Notes: generated from the sequence alone by a model not told the origin. A stretch of 64,000 nt of DNA from AP-15 sp963724435 (GCA_963724435.1 CAVRUN010000005.1:248001-312000); one strand, 5' to 3'; numbered from the stretch's first letter, positions 38,319 through 47,739 are shown. Numbers and translations: made by a program.

Positions 38319-41119
38319 ACGCGGCGCGGAGCGACGCGCCACCGATCCGCGCGACCTATCGCCTGCAGTTCCACCGAGACTTTACCTTTCGCCACGCGAC
38401 GGATCTGGTGCCATATTTGGCGGCACTCGGCGTCAGCCATGTCTATGCTTCGCCGATCACCGAGGCGCGCCCGGGTTCGACCCACGGTTACGACATCATC
38501 AACCACAATCGGCTAAACCCGGAAATCGGCAGCGAGGAGGATTTTCACGCCCTTGCCGCCGCATTGCGGGCGCATGGTATGGGGCTGATCATTGATTTCG
38601 TCCCGAACCATATGGGGATCGGTCCCGATAATGCGTGGTGGCTCGATGTCCTCGAATGGGGCCAGGAATCACCATTCGCACACTATTTCGACATCAACTG
38701 GCACCCGGCTCGCGCCGATCTCGAAGGGCGCGTCTTGCTGCCGGTGCTTGGCGACCAATACGGTGTGATCCTCGAACAGGGTGATTTGGCACTGCGTTTC
38801 GACGCCGCCGCCGGCAGTTTCAGCGTCTGGTATTTCGACCACCGCTTCCCAATTTCACCTCGCTCCTATGCGGCGATTCTGGCGGGCGGCGGCGAGGCTC
38901 TGGCCGGACCCGCCCGAGATTTTGCGGCGATCGCGAGATTGCCCGCGGCAGCGGCGCGCGAGCGCGCGGCTGAACTCAAGCAGGGCTTGGCGGCGCGGGC
39001 GTCTTCGCCCGGCTTCGCCGACGCGATTGCGACGGCATTACAGCAGTTCACCGGCTCGTCTGACGATCCGGAGAGCTTCGCGCCGCTGCACCGCCTGCTC
39101 GAAGCTCAGTCTTATCGCATTGCCGATTGGCGAGTGGCCGGCGAGGAAATCAATTACCGGCGCTTCTTCAACATCAATGACCTCGCCGGGTTGCGGATGG
39201 AATTACCCGAGCTGTTCGACAAGGCCCACCAACTGATGTTCCAGCTGATCGGGAATGACGAATTGCACGGTCTGCGCATCGACCACATCGATGGGCTGTT
39301 CGATCCCCGCGGGTATTGCGAAGCCCTGCAGCAGTACGCTGGGCAGCAGCATACTGGGCAACAGGAAGAAGCAGGCACTGGGGAACAGCCGCTTTACGTG
39401 CTCGTCGAAAAAATCCTGGCGCATTATGAGTCGCTGCCGGATTGGCCGGTTGCCGGCACGACCGGTTACGATTTTGTTAGCCAAGTACTCGGCATCTTTG
39501 TCGATGCGGCGGGTGAAGCGCCGATGTCGAGGCTGTACCGCCGCATGATGCCGCAGGACCAGAGCTTTGATGACGTCCTCTATGCCTGCAAGAAACGGAT
39601 CATGCAGGTCAATCTCGCGAGTGAGATGAACGTGCTCGCCCGCGAGTTCCACCAGCTGGCGATGCGCGAATGGCGCACCCGCGACTTTACGTTCAACCGG
39701 ATGCTGGCGGCGTTGGAAGAGGTCGTCGCCGCGTTTCCAGTGTACCGGACTTATGTTTCGCAGCGCGGGGCGAACGCCGACGACCGACGCTATATCGATT
39801 GGGCGCTGGGGATCGCGCGGCGGCGGTGGCGCGGCGCCGATGTCAGCATCTTCGACTTTCTGCGTGGGGTTCTGACCGGCGAGGCGGCTCATCCGCAGGA
39901 TGATGCGAGCCCCGGCGGCGTGCTTTACACCGCAATGCATCTTCAGCAAATCACCGGGCCGGTGATGGCCAAGGCCGCCGAGGACACCGCGTTTTATCGC
40001 TATGTTCGGCTATTGGCGCTGAACGAGGTCGGCGGTGATCCACGTCGTTTTGGCATGTCGGTCGCGGGCTTTCATCATTTGGCGCAGCAGCGTTGTCGGC
40101 AATGGCCGCAGGCAATGGTGACTACCGCGACGCACGACACCAAGCGCGGTGAGGATGCGCGGACCCGCATTGCTCTGTTGTCTGAGATGCCGCGCGAATG
40201 GGGTCGCCAGGTGTTTCACTGGCTGCGGCTGACCCGCTCGCGCCGGGTCGAGGTCGAAGGGGAAATCGTCCCCGACCGCAATGTCGAGTATCTCTTTTAT
40301 CAGTCGCTGTTCGGCGCGTGGCCGCCGGAGCTGATGCCCGACGATACCGCCGGGATCGAAAGCCTCGCCGAACGGCTCGATGCCTACATGATCAAGGCGG
40401 TCCGCGAACGCAAACTCGAGACCAGTTGGAGCAACCCCAACGCCGAATACGAGGCGGCGCTGTCGCGATATGTGCGCGGCGCGCTCGACGCGTCGCGGCT
40501 CAACCCATTCCTCGCCGATTTCCACGCTTTCGTCACCGCGGCGGCGCGCAACGCAGCGATTACCTCGCTCGCCCAGCTGACCTTAAAGCTGACCGTGCCG
40601 GGTGTCCCCGACATCTATCAAGGCGGCGAATTGTGGGATTTCAGCCTCGTCGACCCCGATAATCGCCGGCCAGTCGATTGGGAGAAGAGGCGCTCGCTGC
40701 TCGAAGCAACGGATCGCGCGCGGCCGGAAGAACTCGCGGGGGATTGGCAGGACGGGCGTGAAAAGCTGTTTGCAACACGGCGGCTGCTTGCCTTGCGACG
40801 GGCCCATGCGGAGCTATTCAGCGCCGGCGATTACCAGCCTCTCGAAATCTCCGGTGAACGCAGCCAACATCTCTGCGCTTTTGTTCGCCGTCATGCCGGG
40901 CTGTCGCTGGTGGTCGCGGTTCCGCGCTTGGTTCATCAGCTTCGCCGCGCCGGCGAGACACCGGATTGGGTCGACACCGAACTCAAATTGCCGCCCAATG
41001 GTGTGTGGCAGGACATTTTTTCCCAGCGTCGGCTTGACCAGCGCGACCTTGCCTCCGCCGCGGAACTGTTTGCCGATTTCCCGGTGGCGGTGCTGATGGG
41101 CGAGCACACCGCCGAATAA
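38315..41119 (+). CDS. treY: malto-oligosyltrehalose synthase
   Basis: TreY isomerises the terminal alpha-1,4 bond of maltodextrins to alpha,alpha-1,1, the first step of the TreY/TreZ route. Diagnostic blocks are the N-terminal TYRLQFHRDFTF, SPITEARPGSTHGYDI, LHGLRIDHIDGLFDPRGY, the acid/base YVLVEKIL and ATHDTKRGEDARTRI. The 934 residues are typical. Just before YVLVEKIL there is a small repetitive insertion (AGQQHTGQQ, then GTGEQ, about residues 345-365). It is the last gene of the operon; its start is coupled to malQ. GC-rich inverted repeats follow within about 75-150 bases. Confidence 0.95.
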   Translation: MNAARSDAPPIRATYRLQFHRDFTFRHATDLVPYLAALGVSHVYASPITEARPGSTHGYDIINHNRLNPEIGSEEDFHALAAALRAHGMGLIIDFVPNHMGIGPDNAWWLDVLEWGQESPFAHYFDINWHPARADLEGRVLLPVLGDQYGVILEQGDLALRFDAAAGSFSVWYFDHRFPISPRSYAAILAGGGEALAGPARDFAAIARLPAAAARERAAELKQGLAARASSPGFADAIATALQQFTGSSDDPESFAPLHRLLEAQSYRIADWRVAGEEINYRRFFNINDLAGLRMELPELFDKAHQLMFQLIGNDELHGLRIDHIDGLFDPRGYCEALQQYAGQQHTGQQEEAGTGEQPLYVLVEKILAHYESLPDWPVAGTTGYDFVSQVLGIFVDAAGEAPMSRLYRRMMPQDQSFDDVLYACKKRIMQVNLASEMNVLAREFHQLAMREWRTRDFTFNRMLAALEEVVAAFPVYRTYVSQRGANADDRRYIDWALGIARRRWRGADVSIFDFLRGVLTGEAAHPQDDASPGGVLYTAMHLQQITGPVMAKAAEDTAFYRYVRLLALNEVGGDPRRFGMSVAGFHHLAQQRCRQWPQAMVTTATHDTKRGEDARTRIALLSEMPREWGRQVFHWLRLTRSRRVEVEGEIVPDRNVEYLFYQSLFGAWPPELMPDDTAGIESLAERLDAYMIKAVRERKLETSWSNPNAEYEAALSRYVRGALDASRLNPFLADFHAFVTAAARNAAITSLAQLTLKLTVPGVPDIYQGGELWDFSLVDPDNRRPVDWEKRRSLLEATDRARPEELAGDWQDGREKLFATRRLLALRRAHAELFSAGDYQPLEISGERSQHLCAFVRRHAGLSLVVAVPRLVHQLRRAGETPDWVDTELKLPPNGVWQDIFSQRRLDQRDLASAAELFADFPVAVLMGEHTAE

Positions 41120-41193
41120 TTTGATGCAGTTTGTCTGCCGTGCCGACGAAAAGAGACTATATTCGGCGCGTCATCAGCTTGGGTATAGTGCCG

Positions 41194-41264
41194 CGGGATC
41201 CCGGGTTACCCTGGCGGCCGGCCCAGGGGGTCGGTGCGGGAGGCGGGGCCCATGCCTCCCCGCC
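41194..41264 (+). terminator. cluster of GC-rich inverted repeats after the operon
   Basis: Three inverted repeats stand in line: CGGGATCCCG (41194-41203), CCCTGG/CCAGGG (41209-41228) and GGCGGGG/CCCCGCC (41242-41264). They may end transcription of the trehalose operon; no T-run follows, so a Rho-independent terminator is not proven. The rest of 41120-41479 shows no gene. Confidence 0.35.
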
Positions 41265-41479
41265 TGCTCCCCCTAACGCGTGATAAAGTTGAGAAACCTG
41301 ACGAGCAACCTGGGGCCGATGCTTCAGAGCCGTTTAGATCGTCTTCGGGCGAAAGACTGTCTCTTGGCGAGCGAGCCCCCCGTTGACGTAAACTAGAGCG
41401 GTTTCCGGTTGGGTAGATTCGAAGTTTTGCGGTTTGGGGATTCGCAGATTTGGTGGATCGAGTGAGAATAGGTCCATAG

Positions 41480-41630
41480 ATGATGGTGGGGGACGGGATG
41501 CCGAGGGCATATTCGAGTGATCTGCGGATCCGCGTCATCCGCGCGGTTGAGGATGGGTTTTCGGCGCGCGGGGCGGGGCGGCGATCGGGTATCGGCTGCT
41601 CGACGGCGACGGCCTGGGTAGGCCGCTGGC
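41480..41630 (+). pseudogene. IS630-type transposase N-terminal fragment
   Basis: From the ATG at 41498 the frame encodes PRAYSSDLRIRVIRAVEDGF and a helix-turn-helix ending in STATAWVGRW, the N-terminus of IS630-family transposases. After about 45 residues the similarity stops and the frame runs into a pcm-like sequence. No DDE catalytic domain is present nearby, so only a remnant is left. Confidence 0.65.
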
Positions 41631-42001
41631 GGCATCTCCGATCGGCGGATCGAGGCGGCCTTTGCCTCGGTCAAGCGTGAGGATTTCGTCGGACGCGACT
41701 TCTGGCAAGTCGTGCGCTTGAGGCGCGGTTATGTGGCGACTCCTAGTCGGATCCTGTGTACCTGTACTATGCCGTGGTGATCGGCATCCTTCCCGAGCGC
41801 CACCTCAACAACGGTCAGCCGTCATTGCACGCGGCGCTGATGGCCAGTGCGGCCTCAGAAGTGGGTGAGCACGCCGTCCATATCGGGGCCGGGGTCGGCT
41901 ATTACACGGCGATTTTGCACCGATTGGTTGGTCGCCAGGGCAGGGTAATCGCGATCGAATTCGACACAGGATTGGCCGCTCGGCCGTGGTCCGGGGTGTA
42001 G
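41631..42001 (+). pseudogene. pcm-like protein-L-isoaspartate methyltransferase remnant
   Basis: Two frames together give a PCMT N-terminal half. From 41631 it reads GISDRRIEAAFASVKRED then GYVATPS. After a frameshift near 41747-41750 it continues DPVYLYYAVVIGILPER, LNNGQPSLHAALMAS and the SAM-binding segment HIGAGVGYYTAILHRLVG. It stops at 42001, before the catalytic and C-terminal parts. The 5' end is joined directly to the IS630 remnant. It cannot encode a working repair methyltransferase. Confidence 0.7.
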
Positions 42002-42131
42002 CTGAAATTTGTCAGATGAGTGTTCGACGGAGGGCGTTCGTTGACATCGAACAGCAAGTTGGGCTCCTCTCACGGTTGAGTGGTACTATCGGACGTGATC
42101 CCCGATCATCATCCGACCCCTGGGGGCTGAC

Positions 42132-43862
42132 TTGCGTATTTGGGATCTGCGGCGCGGCGATGCCGAAGACGACCGCACAAGCCCGCACGGTCGAGGGTTG
42201 CGGAGCCTGGTGGTCTCGGCGGTTCTCGAATTCAACTATCTAAAGGCGCCGATCGGTTTCTTTCTTCTGTTCGTCCTGCCCGCATTGTTGATCGGGATTG
42301 CCCCGTCGATGGTCGTCGATTACGGGCGGCTGGTGGCACACACGGCGACCGCAGGGGAAAGCGCCATCGTGCTGCCGGTGATCTCTCTGGCTCTGATCGC
42401 AGTCGCTTGGTGGATCGGCCGTCTTCTGTTTGAGATCGCTTGGGAAAATTTCTGGCAGCTCCACTACAGCCTCGTATTGCCGATTTTCGTGGTCTTACGC
42501 GAGCTGCTGCGGGCGATACTAGAAAAAATTCGCGGCCGCGCCGTCACTGCTGAGAAACTCGATCACGGCCGCCGGATGTGCGCCATCATCGCCGCGCTGA
42601 TTTTTGCCGGCGGTGGTCTGGCGGTTGTCGCAAGTGTCGAGATTTCATTCGGCCTCAGACTTGTGGACGTCATCCACCTTCGCTGGCGACCTGTCGCGTT
42701 TGCCGCGCTCTGCAATGCCGCGGTCATTCTTGGCATTTCCGCCGCCCTCGAAAGCCTCTACTGGATCTGGCGCGAGCTCTCCCTGAAAGACACCGTCCGC
42801 GATTGGGTTCCCGGCTCGGCGGATGCCGATGCGTTGCTTGTAAGCGTCGCCCACTTATCCGATCTGCATATCGTCGGAGAGCGTTACGGTCATCGCATGG
42901 AGGCCGGGACCGACGGGCCGAGCGGCAATCGGGTCATCCGCACCGGATTGCGGAAGCTGGGCGCGATACATCGCACCAGCCCGATTGATCGCGTGATGAT
43001 GACAGGAGACATTACCGACGCCGGCACCCGCGCCGAATGGGCCGAATTTATCGACCTGCTGCGCGGCTGCCCCGAGCTCCGCAGTCGGTTGTGCCTGGTG
43101 CCCGGCAATCATGACGTGAATATCATCGACCGCGCCAATCCGGGGCGCTTCGATCTACCGTTGAGCTCCGGCCAGTCGTTGCGCCAGCTCCGTGTTGTCC
43201 TGGCGCTCGATACGCTATCGGGAAGCCGGTTTCATGTGGTTGAAAAGGGCTCTGGTGCATTTGGCCCGCCGCTGAGTGATTATCTGCGGCAGGGCCGGCG
43301 CGCCGCGATGCTGCGCGAACTCGCCGAACGCGGCGCATTGCGCGGCAGACGCGAGATGATGCGGGTATGGGAGGCGATTTTTCCGTTGGTCGAGCCACCG
43401 AGACCCGGTAGCCGCTACGGTGTCATTCTGCTGAATTCAAACGCGCGGAGCCATTTCGCCTTGACCAACGCAATCGGTGTCATCGGCCCATCGCAACTGA
43501 GGGCGCTGCGGCGAGTATTGCGAAATAGCAACAATCCCTGGCTTATCCTGCTTCATCATCAGGTCGTCGAATATCCAATAGCCTCGATCAGTTTGCGCGA
43601 GCGCATCGGTCTGGCGTTGGTCAATGCACCTGATTTATTGACTGCGATCTCGCCGCACTCAAACCGTGTCATCGTGTTGCATGGTCATCGACACAAGGAT
43701 TGGATCGGCGTCTGCGGAAAACTGGTGTTGTGCTCGGCGCCTTCGGCATCATTGGGCGGCGACACCGGGGACCGCTATCGCGGCTCTTTTCATGTTCATC
43801 AGCTGGCGGTTGCCGACGACGGCGGAATTCGATTGACGGCAACCGAGCGGGTGCAGGTCTGA
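42132..43862 (+). CDS. membrane-anchored calcineurin-like metallophosphoesterase
   Basis: The N-terminal 220 residues hold about four or five membrane helices (FLLFVLPALLIGIAP is the first). From about residue 235 there is a complete metallophosphoesterase core: AHLSDLHIV, MMTGDITDAG, VPGNHDVN, LLHHQ and VLHGHRHKDW, all metal-binding blocks intact. The enzyme should hydrolyse a phosphoester on one face of the inner membrane; such proteins include lipid and nucleotide phosphatases, and the substrate is unknown. The start is TTG at 42132 without a good ribosome binding site; GTG at 42210 is an alternative. Similar N-terminal helices are not part of the core family. Confidence 0.85.
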   Translation: MRIWDLRRGDAEDDRTSPHGRGLRSLVVSAVLEFNYLKAPIGFFLLFVLPALLIGIAPSMVVDYGRLVAHTATAGESAIVLPVISLALIAVAWWIGRLLFEIAWENFWQLHYSLVLPIFVVLRELLRAILEKIRGRAVTAEKLDHGRRMCAIIAALIFAGGGLAVVASVEISFGLRLVDVIHLRWRPVAFAALCNAAVILGISAALESLYWIWRELSLKDTVRDWVPGSADADALLVSVAHLSDLHIVGERYGHRMEAGTDGPSGNRVIRTGLRKLGAIHRTSPIDRVMMTGDITDAGTRAEWAEFIDLLRGCPELRSRLCLVPGNHDVNIIDRANPGRFDLPLSSGQSLRQLRVVLALDTLSGSRFHVVEKGSGAFGPPLSDYLRQGRRAAMLRELAERGALRGRREMMRVWEAIFPLVEPPRPGSRYGVILLNSNARSHFALTNAIGVIGPSQLRALRRVLRNSNNPWLILLHHQVVEYPIASISLRERIGLALVNAPDLLTAISPHSNRVIVLHGHRHKDWIGVCGKLVLCSAPSASLGGDTGDRYRGSFHVHQLAVADDGGIRLTATERVQV

Positions 43863-43911
43863 TAGCCAAGATTTTGCATCCGTCTTAGACGCTCGCCGAG
43901 GGAGAAATACG

Positions 43912-44292
43912 ATGTTGAACGGCGGTAACTTCAGCTTTGGCAATTTCCTGCTCGACGTATTTTCAATATTTGTCTTCGTATTGTGGTTCTGGTTATTGAT
44001 CACGGTAATCGGCGATCTGTTTCGACGGCATGATGTATCTGGTTTCGGCAAAGCGATTTGGCTCATCGTTCTAGTCCTGTTTCCCTATCTGGGCGTGTTC
44101 ATCTATCTGATATCGCAAAGCCGGGGGATGGCCGAGCGCCAGACCCAACGCGCCCAGCAAGCCCGTGACGAGTTGCGGCAAGTGGTTGGGTTTAGCGCCG
44201 CCGACGAGATCGAAAAGCTCGAGCGGCTGAAAAACGCCGGCACTATCTCCAACGAGGAATACACTCGCCTGCGGGCCCGGGTGGTGCAATGA
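43912..44292 (+). CDS. PLDc_N/SHOCT domain membrane protein
   Basis: This 126-residue protein has two membrane helices (VFSIFVFVLWFWLLITV and WLIVLVLFPYLGVFIYLI), the arrangement of the phospholipase D N-terminal (PLDc_N) module without any catalytic domain. The C-terminus is a SHOCT motif, EIEKLERLKNAGTISNEEY, a short helix pair found at the ends of many bacterial proteins, perhaps for oligomerisation. GAGGGAGAAA lies before the ATG. It follows the metallophosphoesterase by 49 bases and may be cotranscribed with it. Function unknown. Confidence 0.85.
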   Translation: MLNGGNFSFGNFLLDVFSIFVFVLWFWLLITVIGDLFRRHDVSGFGKAIWLIVLVLFPYLGVFIYLISQSRGMAERQTQRAQQARDELRQVVGFSAADEIEKLERLKNAGTISNEEYTRLRARVVQ

Positions 44293-44317
44293 CCCCGACC
44301 GGCTGCCCGCGCCAAGC

Positions 44318-45772
44318 TCAGAACGAACCGACGAGAGATCCGAGGGCGATCACCACCACGAGGGCAATGATCGGGCCGACGATCGCCGCCATCACGATGT
44401 CGCGATAGCTCTCACTGTGGGTCGTGCCGCACACCGAGAGCATGGTTACGACCGCGCCGTTCTGCGGCAGGCTGTCGAGCGTTCCGGCGCTCATCACGGC
44501 GATGCGATGCAGCAGCGCCGGGTCGATCCCGTGCTCGCTAGCGAGGCGCATATAAGTGGCGCCGAGCGCCTCGAGCGCGATCGTCAGACCACCCGAGGCG
44601 GAACCGGTCAAAGCGGAGAGCAGATTGGTCGCCACCGCCAGTGAGACAAGCGGGCCGCCTTCGATCGACAACACCCAACTCCGCACGATCTCGAATGCCG
44701 GGACCGCGGCGACGACCGCGCCAAAGCCGACCAGGCTTGCGACATTCAAGATCGGCAACACCGAGGCGTTGGCGCCCGAGTCGAGCGTCTCGCGTACCCC
44801 GCGCAGGCGACGCCAATTGACGGCTAGCACGGTTACGATCGCAGCCAGCAGGGCGGTGACGACAGACCACACGCCGCCAACGGCATGGAGTGTGGTCGCG
44901 CCAAACCGCTCTTCGGCGAGGAACGACACGTCGAGGTCGGGGAGAACGACCAAAGTCATCAACACATTGACGCTGACAACGACGAGCAGAGGCAATGCCG
45001 CCAGCCCGATCGCTGGTCCGTCGCGCCTCGGATGCCCGCGATTGACCTCAGCGAGGTCGAACTCACGTGCGGTCGTAGCGCGCTGGCGCACGGTCTCGTC
45101 TTCCGCCGCCCGGTCAGACGAGCCGGGGAGTGCCGCGCCAAAGCCCTCGCCCTTGCGGCGAGCCGCGGCGGCTGCCCGGCCTAGCCACCATAATCCGAAG
45201 CCGGCCATGATTGCCGAGGCGATGATCCCCAGACCCGGTGCGGCCAGCGGCGTCGTGCCAAAGAACGGGATCGGGATTGCGTTTTGAATCGCTGGCGTTC
45301 CGGGCAATGCCGACATTGTAAAGGTGGAGGTGCCCAAAGCCACGGTCGCCGGAATCAATCGATTGGGGATCTGCGCCGTACGGAACAGTGCCTGCGCCAT
45401 CGGCGCCAACACGAAGACCGCAACGAACAGGCTGACGCCGCCATAGGTCACCAGCGCGCCAGCCAGCACCACGGTCAGTACCGCTCGGCTCGGGCCCAAC
45501 CGCCCGATCATGAACTCGGCGATCGCCGCGACCGAACCGCTGTCCTCCATCAGCTTGCCGAAAATTGCGCCCAGCAGGAACAGCGGGAAAAATTGCGCGA
45601 TAAAGCGCGACGCGCTGTCCATAAAGGTCTGCGTCCAATAAGCAAGCAGCGGCCCACCGGCGAAAGCGGCGGCGATCAGCGCAGCGCCCGGCGCCAGCAA
45701 TAGAATGCTCCAGCCCCGATACGCCAGCCAAACCAGCAGCACTAAGCCGAGCAGTATGCCGAACAACCCCAT
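44318..45772 (-). CDS. GntP-family permease
   Basis: This polytopic inner-membrane protein of 484 residues has about twelve hydrophobic segments, including AQFFPLFLLGAIFGKLMEDSG and LVTYGGVSLFVAVFVLAPMA, which are typical of the gluconate permease (GntP/DsdX/hydroxybutyrate permease) family. Members import sugar acids, D-serine or short hydroxy acids with protons. The middle cytoplasmic loop (about residues 200-245) is charged. No sugar-acid catabolic gene is adjacent. It lies 66 bases downstream of a patatin-like gene on the same strand; a hydroxy acid link is possible but not shown. Confidence 0.85.
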   Translation of the reverse strand: MGLFGILLGLVLLVWLAYRGWSILLLAPGAALIAAAFAGGPLLAYWTQTFMDSASRFIAQFFPLFLLGAIFGKLMEDSGSVAAIAEFMIGRLGPSRAVLTVVLAGALVTYGGVSLFVAVFVLAPMAQALFRTAQIPNRLIPATVALGTSTFTMSALPGTPAIQNAIPIPFFGTTPLAAPGLGIIASAIMAGFGLWWLGRAAAAARRKGEGFGAALPGSSDRAAEDETVRQRATTAREFDLAEVNRGHPRRDGPAIGLAALPLLVVVSVNVLMTLVVLPDLDVSFLAEERFGATTLHAVGGVWSVVTALLAAIVTVLAVNWRRLRGVRETLDSGANASVLPILNVASLVGFGAVVAAVPAFEIVRSWVLSIEGGPLVSLAVATNLLSALTGSASGGLTIALEALGATYMRLASEHGIDPALLHRIAVMSAGTLDSLPQNGAVVTMLSVCGTTHSESYRDIVMAAIVGPIIALVVVIALGSLVGSF

Positions 45773-45838
45773 AGGTTTACCGCGTGTTCAGCCTGGAGGA
45801 AGAATGGTCTGGATGCACGTTCGGCGTGAGATCGCCGA

Positions 45839-46930
45839 TCACCCCGCCGCCGCCCCGATTGGATAGTTCCGCTCGGCCCCCTCCTCGAGATGCGCCGGTT
45901 GCAGGCTTTCAGAGAATACCCACGAAAGGTCCAGGGTGCTGCGCACGCCAAGATCGTCGTAGTGCTTCGACAGCCAATCCTCGGCGGCTTTTCGCCCCCG
46001 GTCGCGCAAATGGGTCAGAAAGGCCCACTCGGCGTTGAGTTTGCTCGACACTCTGAGCGCCAGCATCGTATCGGCGTCGTGTATGGCGTGGACGTGAATG
46101 TCACGATATCGCTCGCGCTCGAGGTTCTCATGATGAATGATCTCCCAGAGAAACGCGAGTGAGCGCAGCTCCTTAAAGAGGCTGGCATTAAAGGTGATCT
46201 CGTTCAGCCGGTTGCGGATATCGGCGGTCGAGCGCGGAACATCGGGACGATAAAACGGATTGATTTGGATCAACACGGCATCGCCCGCCTCGCATTCGTC
46301 GACCAGCGGAAACAGCGCCGGGTTTCCCATATAGCCGCCGTCCCAATAAGCCTCGCCGTCGATCTCGACCGCCTTGAACATGAAGGGGAGACAGGCCGAC
46401 GCCATGACACTGTCGAGCGTGATGGCGGGTTTCCGAAAGATTTTTGGCCGACCGGTTCGAACATTGGTCGCGGTAAGAAAAACCTTTACGCCGCTAGGCT
46501 CGTTAACGCGGTCAAAGTCGATGCAGCCGGCGACGACATCGCGCAAAGGGTTGAAATCGAGCGGGTTGAAATCGTACGGCGAAAACTGGTGTGAGAGATA
46601 CTCCATCATGATGAAGCCGGGCGAGTTGTCCAGGCTCCAATTCCCCATCAGCATATCGATCGGCGAGCGCCGGATCGGACTGAAGCGAGCCGCGGCGCTG
46701 GTCGCCGACCAAAGGCTCTCCAGCTGTCTGCGCGCTTCTGCAGGTCCGCCCCTCGCCATGCCGTCGGCGAGCGCGACCGCGTTCATCGCACCAGCGCTGG
46801 TGCCGCTGATTGCCTCGATGTGAACCCGCTCGTCCTCGAGAAGATGGTCGAGGACGCCCCAAGTAAACGCCCCGTGCGAGCCCCCGCCCTGCAGAGCAAG
46901 CTTGATCGATTTGGTCGTCCGCCTATCCAT
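45839..46930 (-). CDS. cytosolic patatin-like phospholipase
   Basis: This is a serine-aspartate acyl hydrolase of the RssA/patatin family. It starts directly with the oxyanion motif GGGSHGAFTWGVLDHLL; the nucleophile serine is in SGTSAGAMNAVA and the catalytic Asp in DGGYMGNPALFPLVDECE. ATG at 46930 is chosen because GGAG lies upstream and the N-terminus fits; it gives 363 residues. There is no signal peptide, so the target should be cytoplasmic or membrane lipid reached from inside. The final 60 residues after the helical region are family-typical (LSKHYDDLGVRSTLDL). Confidence 0.88.
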   Translation of the reverse strand: MDRRTTKSIKLALQGGGSHGAFTWGVLDHLLEDERVHIEAISGTSAGAMNAVALADGMARGGPAEARRQLESLWSATSAAARFSPIRRSPIDMLMGNWSLDNSPGFIMMEYLSHQFSPYDFNPLDFNPLRDVVAGCIDFDRVNEPSGVKVFLTATNVRTGRPKIFRKPAITLDSVMASACLPFMFKAVEIDGEAYWDGGYMGNPALFPLVDECEAGDAVLIQINPFYRPDVPRSTADIRNRLNEITFNASLFKELRSLAFLWEIIHHENLERERYRDIHVHAIHDADTMLALRVSSKLNAEWAFLTHLRDRGRKAAEDWLSKHYDDLGVRSTLDLSWVFSESLQPAHLEEGAERNYPIGAAAG

Positions 46931-47400
46931 TAAAGATCTCCGAACTTTGAGCGTCGCCCGCAACGCGTTTCTCAGACGAAAGGCTAGCGGGCGCCACCCT
47001 CGGTGGGCCGAAAGCCGGCCGATAACATCCCCAATCCCGATCGCTTTTGTCTGATTGCTTGCCCGGAAAATTCTTTAAGGCCGCCCGGGGCCGCGCAGGT
47101 GCTCTCTCCCTATCAGGGCAAACACTCGCTTCCGCGTCAACCCAAAGCTATCGAGGAGGCCGCGCAATCCTCTTGAGAAGCATTCGCAACAGATCGGAGC
47201 CCTCAACGCGAAGGCGAGAAGCAGCATTCGCACCTGGCCTCGGATACCAGCATCCGATCATGGGCAAGGCGCATGGCGGCGGGCCTCGTCGAAATTTCTG
47301 GGACTATTTATGCAATCGCGATAGGTTAAATTGATCACAGTCACCCAGCGGCTCTCCCGCTGAGGGGTATGACGAATGGCTGTGAGCGGGAGGCCATTCA
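46931..47400. other. intergenic region between divergent genes
   Basis: No convincing gene. A frame at 47047-47334 is open but has no ribosome binding site and unlikely amino acid composition. CAGCGG/CCGCTG (47346-47362) forms a six-base hairpin about 40 bases before the small secreted protein gene and could lie in its leader. Promoters for both flanking genes should be here but were not identified. Confidence 0.45.
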
Positions 47401-47739
47401 ATGAAGCAGTTGCTGATAAGCACAGCCATTTTCGCCGCACTGGCGATACCGGTAGAGGTCGGGGCGCAAACGTCGCCGCCGGCGCAAGGCGCGGCGCCGG
47501 CGCAGTCCGTGAATCGGATGTCAACCGGCGGCAAGGCCACCTCGGAGAGGGGCGCCCCCGCATCGGTAACACGCGCGCATCATCGGCATCACACAGCTAA
47601 ATCGGCGAGGAATACGTCGGCTGGCGATGTCGCAAATCAGCTGAACCGGCAAGAGCTCGCCAACTTACAATCGGCCAACCCGACGACGATGAATCGGATG
47701 CAGAGCGGCGGGAAGCCGACGTCGGGTGGGCATCAATAG
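47401..47739 (+). CDS. small secreted protein with duplicated NRM-GGK motif
   Basis: This is a 112-residue exported protein of unknown function. GGGAGG precedes the ATG. A signal peptide of about 22 residues ends VGAQ. The mature part is low-complexity and polar, with a histidine/arginine patch (RAHHRHH). A motif occurs twice, NRMSTGGKATS near residue 38 and NRMQSGGKPTS near the end, separated by a helix-like segment (VANQLNRQELANLQ). No cysteines are present. The duplicated motif looks like a deliberate binding or cleavage unit, but no family is recognised. Confidence 0.75.
   Translation: MKQLLISTAIFAALAIPVEVGAQTSPPAQGAAPAQSVNRMSTGGKATSERGAPASVTRAHHRHHTAKSARNTSAGDVANQLNRQELANLQSANPTTMNRMQSGGKPTSGGHQ

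Noticed and set aside
47047..47334. A 95-residue frame between the patatin gene and the small secreted protein
   Set aside because: No ribosome binding site, no recognisable segment, and composition like shadow frames.
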